Positions 22,501-34,000 of a stretch of DNA of 48,369 bases are shown here, piece by piece. The DNA lies in contig BBXU01002140.1 in assembly GCA_001598975.1 (NCBI GenBank), positions 1-48,369 of the forward strand, in the 5' to 3' direction. Below the pieces are notes generated by a model, which saw nothing but the letters and a program-made list of their open reading frames with translations, ran no database searches and was not told the origin of the DNA. Made by a program: the position numbers and the translations under genes. The DNA is from Parachlorella kessleri. Its lineage: Eukaryota > Chlorophyta > Trebouxiophyceae > Chlorellales > Chlorellaceae. Positions within the stretch are counted from its first letter, which is position 1. The number at the start of each line of letters is the position of its first letter.

Positions 22501-25500
22501 GGCCGGAGGATGTGTCCAAGGAGCTGGCATACAAGTCCTCCTCGTATCATGAGGTGCACGGACTACAAGCAGGCTGAAGCTTCACGAAGTAGCAATAACT
22601 AGACAGACGAGGGTCTGCAGCCTAGGCCAACCCGTTCCACTGCTTGAATTTTGTAAGACCACTGGCTGCTGTATTCAGCATGCCCTCAGCAGCTGGGAGG
22701 GAGTTGGCAGTCCTGCAAGCAGACTTGTGTTGCCGTTGTCACGGACCGAGGGACAGGTGGCAGGCTGGTAACAGGGCAGCAGAAGACTCGTGCGGAACCC
22801 TGGGGCTTCCCCTATGGTAGGCTGGCAGGAAAAGAGCAGCGAGGCCAGTAGGGAGCGTACCACTGATCGTGACTACAATCTGCCTGCCAGACTGCTTCTT
22901 CGTTCCCCAGCCGCATGCATCAGAAAGAGGTAGCCAGAGGACTTGGTTGAAACTTGCCCTTGTGCAGGTCTACGCCTCTGAGGAGCTGGTGACTGTGTCT
23001 GTGGAGGACGTAGTGGGCAAGTGCCGCATTGTGCCCGAGGGGTACCCCACTGGTAAGTCACATCGCCAACGACAGGCGAGGCTTGCTGCCTGTTTATGCA
23101 GACAGGCTTACGGTGCTCTCCTCCAATCACACGTTTTGGATGGCCAGCATAGCTCTTTATGCCCCGTACCTCAGAGTGCAAGTACCGCCTGAGTCATCCA
23201 CCTCCGTACCCACGCTACTGTGCTAGCCTAGCACATGGCAACCCCACTAGGTGCCTCCCTCGCTCCCTGCTGTCTGCAGCTGGCAACACGTTTGTCTGCA
23301 CCAAGACGTTCACCCGCAAGGGCAAGAAATTCAGCGCAGCACCCAAGCTCGAGGCTCCCGAGGATCTGGAACCGGTGCCCGCCGCTGATGCCAAGGCTGC
23401 CAGCAAGGATAAGGGTGAGTACGTGTGGACTACCAGTAGTAATGTGGTTGACATGTAAATTGGGGTTTGAAGAGAACGCATGACCTGCTTGCCTAGCGGC
23501 TGCAATGTCAGTACTGGGCCATGACTTGGCAGCATTGGTAAGGTGCACCAGCTAGGCTAGTAAATGCAGCTGTACCCCCAAGACTGGCCAACCTCTCATT
23601 GCAAGTTGCTGAAGCCCCATCCCTTGCTCTGCTCTGGCTGCCGGTTGCGGCCATCACCTCCTGTATTCCCCCAGGCTATGATTACCGGCTGGTTTTTCTA
23701 TTTGCAGGCAAGGGGAAGGCTGCTGCTATGGAGGTAGACGGTGGCGAGAGCCAGGACCCCCTGCTGAATGACGGCATTGCACTGGCAACCATGGATATCT
23801 TTGCCGGCTGCGGAGGGCTGTCGGAGGGCATGCACCAGGCTGGTGAGGCGGCACGGTGGGGAGTGTAGGGCCAGTGGCTGCTACGGGGTGATGAGATAGG
23901 CAGCTGCTAGGCTGGCACGGTATGGCACGACCCTCGCTTGCAGCGGTTGGCTAGCTGCATGCTAATGGATCCTCTCTTTGGCACCTCACCGCACAGCAGG
24001 TCTCGTTACGTGACAGTGCCTAAACCCCACCCTCCTTACTGCACAATCACAGGCGCTGCCTACACCAAGTGGGCCGTCGAGTACGAGCACCCCGCGGCCG
24101 AGGCCTTCAAGCTCAACAACCCCGACGCCGCTGTCTTCTGCAACAACTGCAATGTGCTGTTGCACGCCGCCATGGCCAAGGCGGGCCTGGGCGACGACTG
24201 CATGGCCTCACAGGAGGTAAGGCGGCTGCCCTGTGTGTCGCTGGCTGTCTATCAGTGCTAGCTACAGATCTGGCCGTGCCCTTGCACCTCTCCTCGTGGG
24301 CCTCACCAGTCGAGTCTACTTTAGTTCGGCTAACACCGCACCAACACATGACCATGCTGCCGCAAGTCCCCTGCTCCAGTGCATCCATTCACAAAGACTT
24401 TCAGCGCCTGCCGGCACTTGCGTGGCATGCAGGCCGAGGAGGAGAGCGCCGCCCTGCCCGTCGACCAGCTGGCCGCGCTGCCGCTGCCCGGGGAGGTGGA
24501 CTTCATCTGCGGCGGTCCGCCCTGCCAGGGCTACTCCGGCATGAACCGCTTCAACAAGGGCAACTGGTCCATGGTGCAGGTGGGTGGGTGACTGGGTGGG
24601 GTGCCGTGGGATTGTAAGTAGGAGCATTGGGGCCGTGTTGCACGGCTGCCTGAAGCATGGAACCCTTAGCCTTTGGGCGGGCTGGATCAAGTGCAGGTCG
24701 TTGTTGCTGAGCAGTTGAGGCTGAGGGAGCTGTGCTTCCGGGCCACTAGGCAGAAATGCACCACGGTCATGTCAGCACATGTGCATGTTTGCCCTGCCAC
24801 AAGAGCCTCCAGGCAGGCTCCTCCCTGCGTCCCTTAGCCTCGTGCCAGCCTCCTCCTCGGACCCTGCTAAGCCCCTTCCCTTGGCTGCCTGCTGCTGTGC
24901 AGAACTCCATGGTGATGGCCTTCCTCTCTTACTGCGACTTCTACCGGCCGCGCTACTTCCTGCTGGAGAACGTGCGCAACTTTGTGAGCCACAACAAGTC
25001 CTTCACCTTCCGCCTCACCGTGCGCTCCCTGCTCGACATGGGCTACCAGGTGGGTGGGCAGGCCGGCAGCCGGGCCGCGTTGCTTGAATCGAGCAGGCTG
25101 GTGCTTGTCTGGCTGGAATATGCAAACACTCGTGCATGCCGTGTAATGTGCAGCCTGAGGAGGAGATCACTTACCATGACTTGGCTTGCCTATGTGGTTT
25201 GGCGACAGCCTGTGGGCACCTTACGTGCCTGTCTGGTTCTGTGGCCAGTTTCAGCTCACATCCAAACATCCCCTGTTAGATGGCACAAGCGGTGCTGGGA
25301 GCCCAACACCTCTCCCTCCCGTCATCTCCCCCTTGCCACGCAGGTGCGCTTTGGCGTGCTCAATGCCGGCAACTTTGGCGTGGCGCAGTCGCGCAAACGC
25401 ACCTTCATCTGGGCGGCGGCGCCGGGCGAGCTGCTCCCCGACTGGCCGCAGCTCATGCACTGCTTCCGCACGCCGCAGCTGACCATCAACCTGCCCGGGG

Positions 25501-27759
25501 GTGTGCAGGTGGGCGGTGGGGCCTCGTCAGCTACCACTAAATATGTTCTGGCAGGCGCACCGGCCGCCATCCAATGCTGCTTACCACCGAGCCTCATGTG
25601 CAGTCAGCTGGACTGCTTGCCAGCTGACACATTTACTTGTACCGGTTGGGTCCTGTTGTCATGCTAAACTGGGGAATGCACGTAGCATAGGCTGGTCCAC
25701 ACCCCAGACCAGGCTAGCACCCACCCCCTTACCTTGAACCGCCCCCTGCCCTCTTCCCTGCCTGCAGTACACCGCGGTACCGCAGACAGTGGGCGCCCCA
25801 CTGCGGCCGGTGACCGTGCGTGACACCATTGGCGACCTGCCTGCCATCGAGAATGGCCATAACCTAGACGAGATGGACTACCCGGGGGCTCCGGTAAGCA
25901 CCTCATGACCTAGACCGACAGTGATATAGGACGGGCAGATGGCAGAAAGCAGCTGAGTTGCGTGTATGTGCCTGCTGCCTGTGCCGCTTCCCTGCTCCAT
26001 GTCATCATTGTGATGTCGCCCCTGCAGTCTGGTGTGCACCCTATGAAACCCGAAAAGGAGGCTGCGATAAACTTGCCCATGCACATGCCCAGGCAGGCTG
26101 GGGGGTGTCCCTAGGGGTGGTGGTGGGGAGGTTGCTCAGTAGGGTCATTGGGATTGCCCTGGCAATTGGAGGGGAGCAGAGTTGGCTGCCAGCCAGCCTG
26201 ACAGATGTCGAGCCCTGGGCTGGCTCGCCCGTTCATCACCCTCATCGTGGGTCGGTCCCTGCAGGTGTCCGCCTTCCAGCGCACCATCCGCGGCAGCTGC
26301 CAGAAGCTGACGGAGCACATCTGCAAGACCATGAATGAACTGAACCTGGAGCGCTGCAGGTGGGTGGTCTGACTTTATGAGGGTCTTAACCCCCTGAAGC
26401 GTGTTGTGAACAGCACAGCCTCACAGCCCACGTCCTTCTAGAGGCCACTGGGCTGTCAGCAACATGGGCCGGTAGTGAGAGGTTACGTGTCATGTCTGCT
26501 ACCCATGCTGCTGGCGCCGTGACAGTCAGCTTGAAAGGCTTGCTGGTGCCGTCCTGTGCAGGTGCATCCCCAAGAACGCGCCGGGCGCCGACTGGCGGGT
26601 GCTGGAGGAGATAGTCAAGGCGGACCCCTCCCGGGAGAAGTACAATGTGAGCCTGTCCCGCCACATCACCAGCTGGGCCTTCGCAGACTGTATGTTGTGA
26701 AGCTGGTTATTCCCCTGAGGTTGACTCTCTCTCTCAGGGGGTACCAAGCGGTCTCGCCCATACCTGGCCTTATCTTGCCTTCCTGGGGTTGCGTAGACAC
26801 TCGGCTGTAGCCAATACTGCCCAGCCATGAAGCTTGCCCCATGATTGCATAGATGAGCAGATGGTGTCATCCAGTATTGTCGGTCTGCCTGCTGCTGCAG
26901 GGCCAGCCGCTGGTTCCCTGGTGCCTGCCAAATACTGCCGACCGGCACAACGGCTGGCGGGGCCTGTTCGGGCGCCTTGACTTTGAGGGCCACTTCCCCA
27001 CCTCCACCACCGACCCCCAGCCCATGGGCAAGGCAAGCAAATGCACTTGCTCTCTCTGTGTATAGGCTACCCGTGCAAGGCAGCTGTGTGGCACGCTGCG
27101 GCACCTTTTGGTGCATTCTTGGCTGCGGGCCAACCAAAATCAGAGATTGCGTGCACGTATGCCAAGCAATAGAGTTGCACGTGCAAGCAGCAGAGGCATA
27201 GATGCCGGAGAGACCTTCCATATCCTGCCTACCGGCCCTGTACCTGTATGCAAGGATAGAAGTAACCGTCCTTGGCTCCTGCTACTGCCAAGCTGCAGGT
27301 GGGGCAGGTGTTCCACCCGGAGCAGGACCGCATTGTCAGCGTCAGGGAGTGCGCCAGGGCGCAGGTGAGCGCGCAACCGCTGGCTAGTCTCTCTGCGGCC
27401 TTTTCATCTCATGCAAAAGGAGAGGCACAGCTGGGCCCGCCCCAGTGTTTATCGGTCATCTGTGTGTCAGGTATGACAGGTTGCCAAAGATGGAGCAGCT
27501 ATGCAGCCAGCTGGCCCAGCTCTGGCCACGCAACCCTGCGCTGTGGTATGGCCTCACTCTCAAAGGCTCTCCCCTGGCCTTCACACTGCAGGGCTTTCCT
27601 GACAAGCACCGCTTCTACGGCAACGTGCACAACAAGCATCGCCAGGTGGGCAACGCGGTGCCGCCCCCGCTGGCCGCGGCGCTGGGCCGGCAGCTGCGCA
27701 AGGCCTTGGAGGAGCAGGCGGAGAGGGACGCCCAAGAGAGGCTGGCAGCCCAGCTGTGA
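13585..27759 (+). CDS. MET1: MET1/DNMT1-type maintenance DNA (cytosine-5) methyltransferase
   Basis: Nuclear enzyme expected to restore CpG methylation on newly replicated DNA. I traced 38 exons that join in phase to about 1,630 residues. N-terminus: Lys-rich, [17 protein letters not shown]1, about 117-268: [41 protein letters not shown]2, about 388-642: [30 protein letters not shown] Lys-rich linker follows, with [14 protein letters not shown]1, about 790-950; BAH2, about 980-1110. Catalytic domain from about 1155: motif [13 protein letters not shown], motif [12 protein letters not shown] (catalytic Cys), motif [11 protein letters not shown], motif [13 protein letters not shown], motif [14 protein letters not shown]. 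Two RFDs and no CXXC match plant MET1, not animal DNMT1. One intron (27033-27298) has a GC donor. The first coding exon holds only 10 nt; a start at 13495 is possible. Confidence 0.95.
18909..18944. repeat. GT/G-rich simple repeat in a MET1 intron
   Basis: GTGGTGGTGTGTGTGTGT-like sequence runs into a homopolymeric G tract, within the intron between MET1 exons 18772-18894 and 19115-19195. Confidence 0.8.
27033..27298 (+). other. GC-AG intron of MET1
   Basis: The exon ends GGGCAAG and the intron starts gcaagc, with a normal ctgcag acceptor. Both flanking exons carry conserved MET1 sequence and join in phase, so the GC donor is required. Confidence 0.85.
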
Positions 27760-28557
27760 GAGGGCGGTGCAGGCTTCCCGGCGGTGGGGAGGCGCCTGTG
27801 GACTGCGGGGGGGTCAGGCTCATGCGGGGCAGGCGTTGTGCAAGCGGTCGTAGCCAGGTTAGCTGGAGGGTTGCACCACTGCCGTCTGGAGGACTTGGTT
27901 ATTGAAGGCACCAAGCAGGGGATGCATTGTGGCCATGCCAGCCATGAGTGACCAGTTGATGCCAGCTGCAACAGTTGTGTTGTGTTGGCATCTGCACAGA
28001 AAAGTATTTGAAAGGTGGCAGAGCTGGACAGCAGCAGCGAGGCAGCTTGCAACTCAGCTTCAGTTAGTGTCCAGCAGGTGCGCAGAGCAGCTCTCAGAGA
28101 CTGCAGCAGCGTCGCTTTCTGCAGTTGTCAATGAGCAGGAACAGCATATGTAGACCGCATTTTGTGTAGCACAGCAGCGGCAAGAGCAGCTTCTGTGTCT
28201 GATACTCTACCTGTCGTTTGGCAATTTAGGTTTCTTCATCGTAGGTAGCTGTCCTTCTTGGTTCATGCTAACATCTCCTCTCGCAAGTATAAGGCATATC
28301 AGGCACCTGTAACTTGTGAAGCACATGGGGCTCAACAAGTGAAAGGACACCAACACGGTCCAGACCGGCGGTGACATCCTCACTGCAGTATGGAAGGTGG
28401 ATGGGGGGTATCCTAGGTGAGTGAGATTGCAGTTCTGTGCATAGCAGACTCTGGCTTGTGCAACAAACGAAACAACTCGAGCCACTGTCCCGCCTGGGAC
28501 CCTCAATGCAGCGCGGAGTTTGGGAAGGCATCCAAGCAACACCTGTGCCATAACTTA

Positions 28558-28588
28558 CTCTACTGACTCCTCGGAGGAGTCAGTAGAG
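28558..28588. repeat. Perfect 31-bp inverted repeat
   Basis: Two 15-nt arms, CTCTACTGACTCCTC and its exact reverse complement, are separated by a single G. It could extrude as a hairpin or act as a dyad binding site; TGACTC is also an AP-1/GCN4-type half site. It sits about 800 bp after the MET1 stop and 480 bp before the next start. Confidence 0.9.
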
Positions 28589-28911
28589 GGTTTAGTGCCG
28601 CTCACTCAATACCGTGATGAACTGAAATAATCCTCAGCAGGCTTTGATCCTAACCATCGCACAGCTGGAGCGTGTCACCATGCGCTCAGACACCGAACGA
28701 TGGCTCAACGCGGAAAGCCAGCAAGCGCTCTAGAAAAAATGTATAGTCATGACTGCACGACACAGGTCTGAGCGCCGAGGGCATTCGTGAGCCTGCGGTG
28801 TCATTGACGATATCATAAATGTGAGGATTAAGGATCGCCTGAATTTCTCAGCGCCAGCCCTGCGCCCAACAGTGAATGATGGGAGGACGTTGCGCTTCAC
28901 GATGGTGGCGC

Positions 28912-28921
28912 TGGCGGGAAA
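28912..28921 (+). promoter_or_regulatory. E2F-like site TGGCGGGAAA
   Basis: Reverse complement is TTTCCCGCCA, matching the plant and animal E2F consensus. It lies about 150 bp upstream of the ATG at 29072, so that gene may be cell-cycle regulated. One motif only, with no experimental support. Confidence 0.45.
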
Positions 28922-29071
28922 GGGGGGTGCCCAAGTTGCTCTTGGGTGGGCCGTCAGGTCACGTCACAGGGCCCAAAAACAGGGCAATTGAGTAAGCGGC
29001 TCCCACGGCCGCATACCAGCCCTGTCTATCCTCTGTGCTGAGCTCATGAGTTGTGGATGGTGTAGCCACCA

Positions 29072-30589
29072 ATGGTTCCAAAGCCCAAGAGAGCAGCCTT
29101 GTTTGCGGCCTCGTTCGCAGCCTGCTTCCGCCCTTCTTTTAGTAGAGCAAGGTCAAAAAAAGGGGTCGCACGAAAGTCTGACGAGCAACCTGGGCGACGC
29201 ACCAGTGGTAACAGTGGTACTAGCAGCCCTGCTTGGAGTGCACAGGCAGCCGACTCCCACAGTCATGCAGCTGAAGCAGCAGCAGCAAGGCCAGGACCTG
29301 AAGTGGCAAAAGCAGACCCAGCACAAGATGTTGAGGGAAGGATCTGGCTGACAGTGGACAGCCTACTCGTCAGCTATGCCGCTCCGCTGTCGCTGCCAGC
29401 AGGTGCGCTGGGGACAGTAAGTTGCAGGTATATGGTGCGCTCTCACTTCTCTCACCAACTCACTAGAAAGCCTGAGGTCCAAGCCCTGTGCCACATTGAA
29501 TTCGCTAATATGCTGCTGCAGGCAATGCCGAGGAGGTGAGCGCCCTTTCTTCACCTGCAGCGTCTCCCCAGGGTGCACCAGGGCTGCTCACCTCAGCGCT
29601 TGGCACCCACAACCCTGCCACACCTGTGCCTGAGGAGGGCAGTCACCGCAGCCGCAGCACTCATTCAACCCAGGACGACCTCCCAGACCTGCCAGCATCC
29701 CCTGGCGAGGTGATGTCAGGGTTGCCAACCCCGGCCTCGGTGGCCGAAGCGGCTGACATGGTGATGCCCTCCCTGGATGGTCACGGACCAGCAGCACTAG
29801 AGCACCCACCAAGCTACCAGAGTGCTGGGAGTAGGGCAAGCACGGAGAGCGAGAGCAGTGGTGGTGACGTGGGTGCTACCTACGGGAGGCCGGCTGCTAT
29901 GTCAGGGCGCGACATCTTTGGCAGGCGCTTGCACATGCGGAGACACACTGCTGGCGCTGTGATGGTGCTGGTGGAGGAGGACAGCCCGACAGCGGCGCCC
30001 TGCGTGCAGCGCAAGCTGACGGATGTGTGGGCGCACCACCACACCTCCCTGGCAAAGCTCAAGAGCCAGATGGGGAACCTCACAGGTGAGTCAGTGCCAG
30101 TGGAATGCAATGCAAAGTGTCTTTATGCTGCCATGGTGCAGGAGGTGCACGCTGAGTCTCGCAAGTGACGCATGCCTCGCCTCGCTGCTGACATGTTAGC
30201 TTGCCCACATGTGCTGTTGTGCAGCCCCGCCCGAGGACATGCTGAGCCTGCTGGCCAGGCGGGTGTTCACCAGGCAGAGCACCACCATGCAAAGGGTGAG
30301 TTTCTTGCTCTTGGATCTCAGCAGCATTGCGGTGGCTAGCTGGCCAGACTCCCCAACCACGTGTCAACCACTCTCCTGGGGAAAAAGAGGTGAAATAGTG
30401 TACAATTTGCCATTGAAGTCCTGACACCCCTGCGTGTTGCAGGTCACATCAGCAGGCATGCTCAGTGACCTGGCAGGCCACTCCTCCTACCAGACAGAGT
30501 CCAGCGTTCACCAGCAGCAGCTGGCACACCAGCTGTCCCTGCCACCAATCAGAACAAGGCTTGCTGGGCCGTGCAGCGGCTCCAGCTAG
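29072..30589 (+). CDS. Unrecognised basic, mostly disordered protein (370 aa)
   Basis: I do not recognise the family. Four exons, 29072-29402, 29522-30085, 30225-30295 and 30443-30589, join in phase to 370 residues. The N-terminus is strongly basic (MVPKPKRAALFAAS, SRARSKKGVARKS) and could be a nuclear or organelle targeting region. The middle is Ser/Pro/Ala-rich with acidic patches. The more ordered C-terminal half contains SGRDIFGRRLHMRRHTAG, QRKLTDVWAHHHTSLAKL, PPEDMLSLLARRVFTRQST and a Gln/His-rich stretch ending LAGPCSGSS. Amphipathic helices are likely there, and a short coiled coil is possible. No catalytic motif or membrane segment is visible. The E2F-like site upstream suggests, weakly, an S-phase link. 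It is convergent with the JmjC gene. Confidence 0.65.
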
Positions 30590-31074
30590 CAGGCCTTGAG
30601 GGCGACCATGCAGCTCTGCTCCTTAAAAATAATAGGGACAAAACACATACCAGAGGAGGCGGTAGCAGCAGCCAGATGTGGTAATTGAGGCGTGTCTCAA
30701 CGAGTGAGGGCAAGCTCTGCAGGCTGCAGTCTTAGCTTCAGTGAGCAGAGTATACAACTCAGGCCTTGCTAGAAGTAGTGTGGGCAACGTAGTGTAAGGA
30801 ACCTCCTGTGTAGGATTTAAGCCGGGTGGCATGCTTGGAAGCCAGCTGCTACGCTGGGAGTTCGACGCAAATGCAAGTCGTTGCCAGCCAAACGAAACAT
30901 CCAGGCATGTTACATGTGCGCCTTGTAGAGCTCTCCTGTGATCAGGGTATAGAGTCAGGCGTAGTTGAAACTAGCGATACATCTTGCTTGATTTTTCTCA
31001 CCTGCTTCCCTCCAATGTTCGCCCTTCCCAGCAAGCTACTTGATTGCCCTACTCTATTCCCTGCAGTTTTGTTT
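30590..31074. other. Intergenic region between convergent genes
   Basis: Contains the 3' ends of the 370-aa protein gene and of the JmjC gene. No gene or structured element is supported. Confidence 0.5.
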
Positions 31075-34000
31075 TCAAAACCCGAAGCCAAAACTGAACG
31101 CATTTGACTGCCTCCCTGCTGTGCCTACGCCGCATTTCTCCTCTTGCTCATCCTTCTGGGTTTTAGAAGAGCCTGAGAACCCAAATGAAAATCCATTGCC
31201 GTTAGCCGTGTCCTCTTGTGGCGCCTTAAACAGCGATGCAAGTTTGTTGTGCTCCTGCATAGGCATGAAAAGGCGGAAAGCAAGAAAGCAACTTCAACTG
31301 TGCAAGCGCCGCGAGTTGCTCACAGGGTAGTTCAAATCCAGCAACACAAGTATAGCGTGGCGAAGTCCTTGCAGAGACTTGTGTTCGACAGCAAGAAGCG
31401 ACGAGTCAACAAATGCATGTATAACCAGCACTACACAGGACAACAGATTTGTAAGTGGTCGCAGGGTGGGGCACGGCAGAGCCCACTAACCTCTGCCTTC
31501 CTTTGGCGCTCCACCTCCCGCTGTTGCACATACTCCAGGAGATCTGGCCGCTTTGCCTACAAAGCAGGACGTGAGCTATGACAACCAGTGCGGCTGACCG
31601 CCTCAGGCGACGTGCTGCAGTGCAATTATCCATCAAAACATAAAGAATGAAAATGGAAGCGCATCAGTATCAATCTGGTTATCTCACACATCCCTTCCAC
31701 CCTCCCGCCCGCCCGCTCACAAAAGGGCACAATGCGCCTGGCACCTCTGCCATTCCCATGGTGGCCCCTACCTTGAGGGCCGCCACAAAGCGGTCGTACA
31801 GCTGCCCCCGCTGACCCTTGGCGCAGCCCGACACCAGCGCCTCGTTGCGGGAGCTGATGAACGACAGCACATGCGGCAGGTTACTGCGCCCCACATAGTT
31901 CTGGGTGACCGCCACCGTCTCCTGCAGGGACAGGGACAAGGCAGGGTCGCGCAAGTCAAGCGGGCGTGGGGAGGGGAGTCTGAGCAACCTCAGGAGCCGG
32001 CTTCCCAGGAGATCAGCTTAAGTCAGGGGTACAAGTACCTCGCAATGCACGACCTCAAGCAGAGTCGCCAAAATTTGAAACACAAGCACCACCACCGAAA
32101 AGAGTAGCGCATTTTTGCATGGCAAGGCCGGTCGCATGCTGGGTGGCTTGCAGCTTCACCAAGCTTTCTATCTCCCATTGAGCCAGCCTACCGCGTACTC
32201 ACCTCCAGATTGAGTGCCAAGTGCCACCACCCTCGTGGTACAAACAGCAGCTCTCCCTCACGAAGGACGCACTCCTGCGGCCGACAGCCTGTCACCTGCA
32301 GCAGCAGGGCGGTAGCGTTTTTCGTGCTAACAAAGTTACCGCACTGCCTGTCAAGCCATGGCAGACTCAAGGAGAGCCTGGCTGCCGGGACAACAAGGGC
32401 ACAGCAGTGGGGACTTGAAGGCCCCAAGCCCAACACCCTGCTCATGCCCAAGGGAGCATCAGCTCACCTCCTTGTGCTCATAAAACTTCAAGAACCACTC
32501 CATGAGCGAAACCGGGCAGGACACGTCTGCACCGTCAGCGCTTGGCCTCACACCTGCACATGCATGGGAAAATGTACTCTTGCGCGCCGCCTTGCCAGAC
32601 CCAGTTAAGAAGTGCACCTCATATTACCTGCCACGATAACCGAACACAAGTGAGCCAGGGCCCGTAAGAGCTTGCATGCAACAGAACCCGCATGCATCTG
32701 CCTCAGGCACTAGGCAGCTCCGCCGGTCACGCACAAAGTCATACACACGCTTTGCAAGGGCGTGAAAAACAACGGGGCGGACCACACCCGAGTGAGTGGA
32801 GCGGGTCTGACGAAGCACAGCGCTGCATACCTGGCGGGGTGATGTGAGGCGGGTACCTGCAGGACGCCAGCAGCTCAGCAGTGGGCAAGAATACGCACTT
32901 TCTGAGACTTGTGCGTGCCATCTGATGCAGGTCCACCCATTGCACGCATCACACAAGCAAGCACCCCCCCAACCTGCAGTGGCCCCTGGAGCCTATGCCA
33001 TGGGCAATATAACCAACCCCTATACAGAAGCACTGCCAGACACCTGTGGGGAACCGCTGTCCCCAAAGATCTTGTCACTCACATAACCCATTTCTTGGCG
33101 CCTCTCACCACCCCATTCCAGGCATGCGTTGCGTTGGGGTCTATATGCCAGGTGGATCCTGACTTGAAGGGCCCAATGATGATCCACCGGTGGTCGGGCC
33201 TGGCTTCCCCCAAAAGCGAGAACAGGTCCTCAGAGAAGTACTCAGGCACCTGCCAGGGCATTCAGAACGACAAGGAGCACATCGGACCAATGTGCCCTGA
33301 TGTTGTGGGACTAGCCTGCTGAGTGATTGCATACTCGGGCAGGGGCATGATGGCACCCAAAGCCACGAAGTGATTGAAGTGGCGGCAAGCACGCCCCGGC
33401 TTCAGAAGGCCAGCCAGTAGACCAGAGCGAGGAGGGGCACGCCTGGGATCAACTGACCCAACAAAATGGCCAGGACCAGGAGTGAGCGAACTGCTAACAA
33501 GCACATTGCTATGCCCAGGCCTTTTCACATGTGTTGCATAGCCTGCAACTCTTGTGTGGCACGATGCCATGCAAGCACATCTTGCAAGGACCAGCCCCGT
33601 CGCCGCTTCTCACCGTATAATCCTGAGCCAGGTGGGGTGCGGTCTCCGGGAATGTCTTGTCAAAGAGGTAGAGCGGCAGCTCGTCAGAGTTGGTGTCCGA
33701 ATACTTGCAGTATGTCTCAAACGACATGGGCCTGCACAGATTAACAGACACCTCAGCAGCATCTAAGGCCGCTGTCCTGCTCACACGCACACCAGCTCAG
33801 TGCATGTGAACGCCCCAAACAAAGTTGCCGACTGGCTGAATGAGGCTCAGTAGGTAGGGGCTTGTTGCCACAGGGGAGAGCCAACTGAAAGCGTAGCTGT
33901 GCCTTGGCACACGCAGCTGCTCGAGTAAGAGCTGCTTCGATCACTCACATGTCCCCCACCACCACTGGCTTGCCCTGGAAGGCTTTCCTGAGGTAGTCAC

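Larger units (their letters stand above)
27760..29071. other. 1.3-kb intergenic region downstream of MET1
   Basis: Holds the MET1 3' UTR, a perfect inverted repeat at 28558-28588, an E2F-like site at 28912-28921, and the promoter of the next gene. A 114-codon minus-strand frame at 28207-28551 has no recognisable family and is not called. Confidence 0.5.

Noticed and set aside
26028..26094. Possible extra MET1 exon after ctgcag
   Set aside because: Open in frame but without family similarity, and it lacks a gt donor. The flanking exons already join in phase with conserved sequence on both sides.
27469..27591. Possible alternative acceptor extending the last MET1 exon
   Set aside because: The extension does not match the family, whereas RECARAQ joined to [10 protein letters not shown] at 27592 does.
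28207..28551. 114-codon minus-strand frame downstream of MET1
   Set aside because: No recognisable family and no promoter or splice context.
28600..28720. Box C-like GTGATGA suggesting a C/D snoRNA
   Set aside because: No properly spaced D box or terminal stem was found.
31320..31345. B-box-like GTTCAAATCC
   Set aside because: No matching A box or acceptor stem; it lies in the last intron of the JmjC gene.
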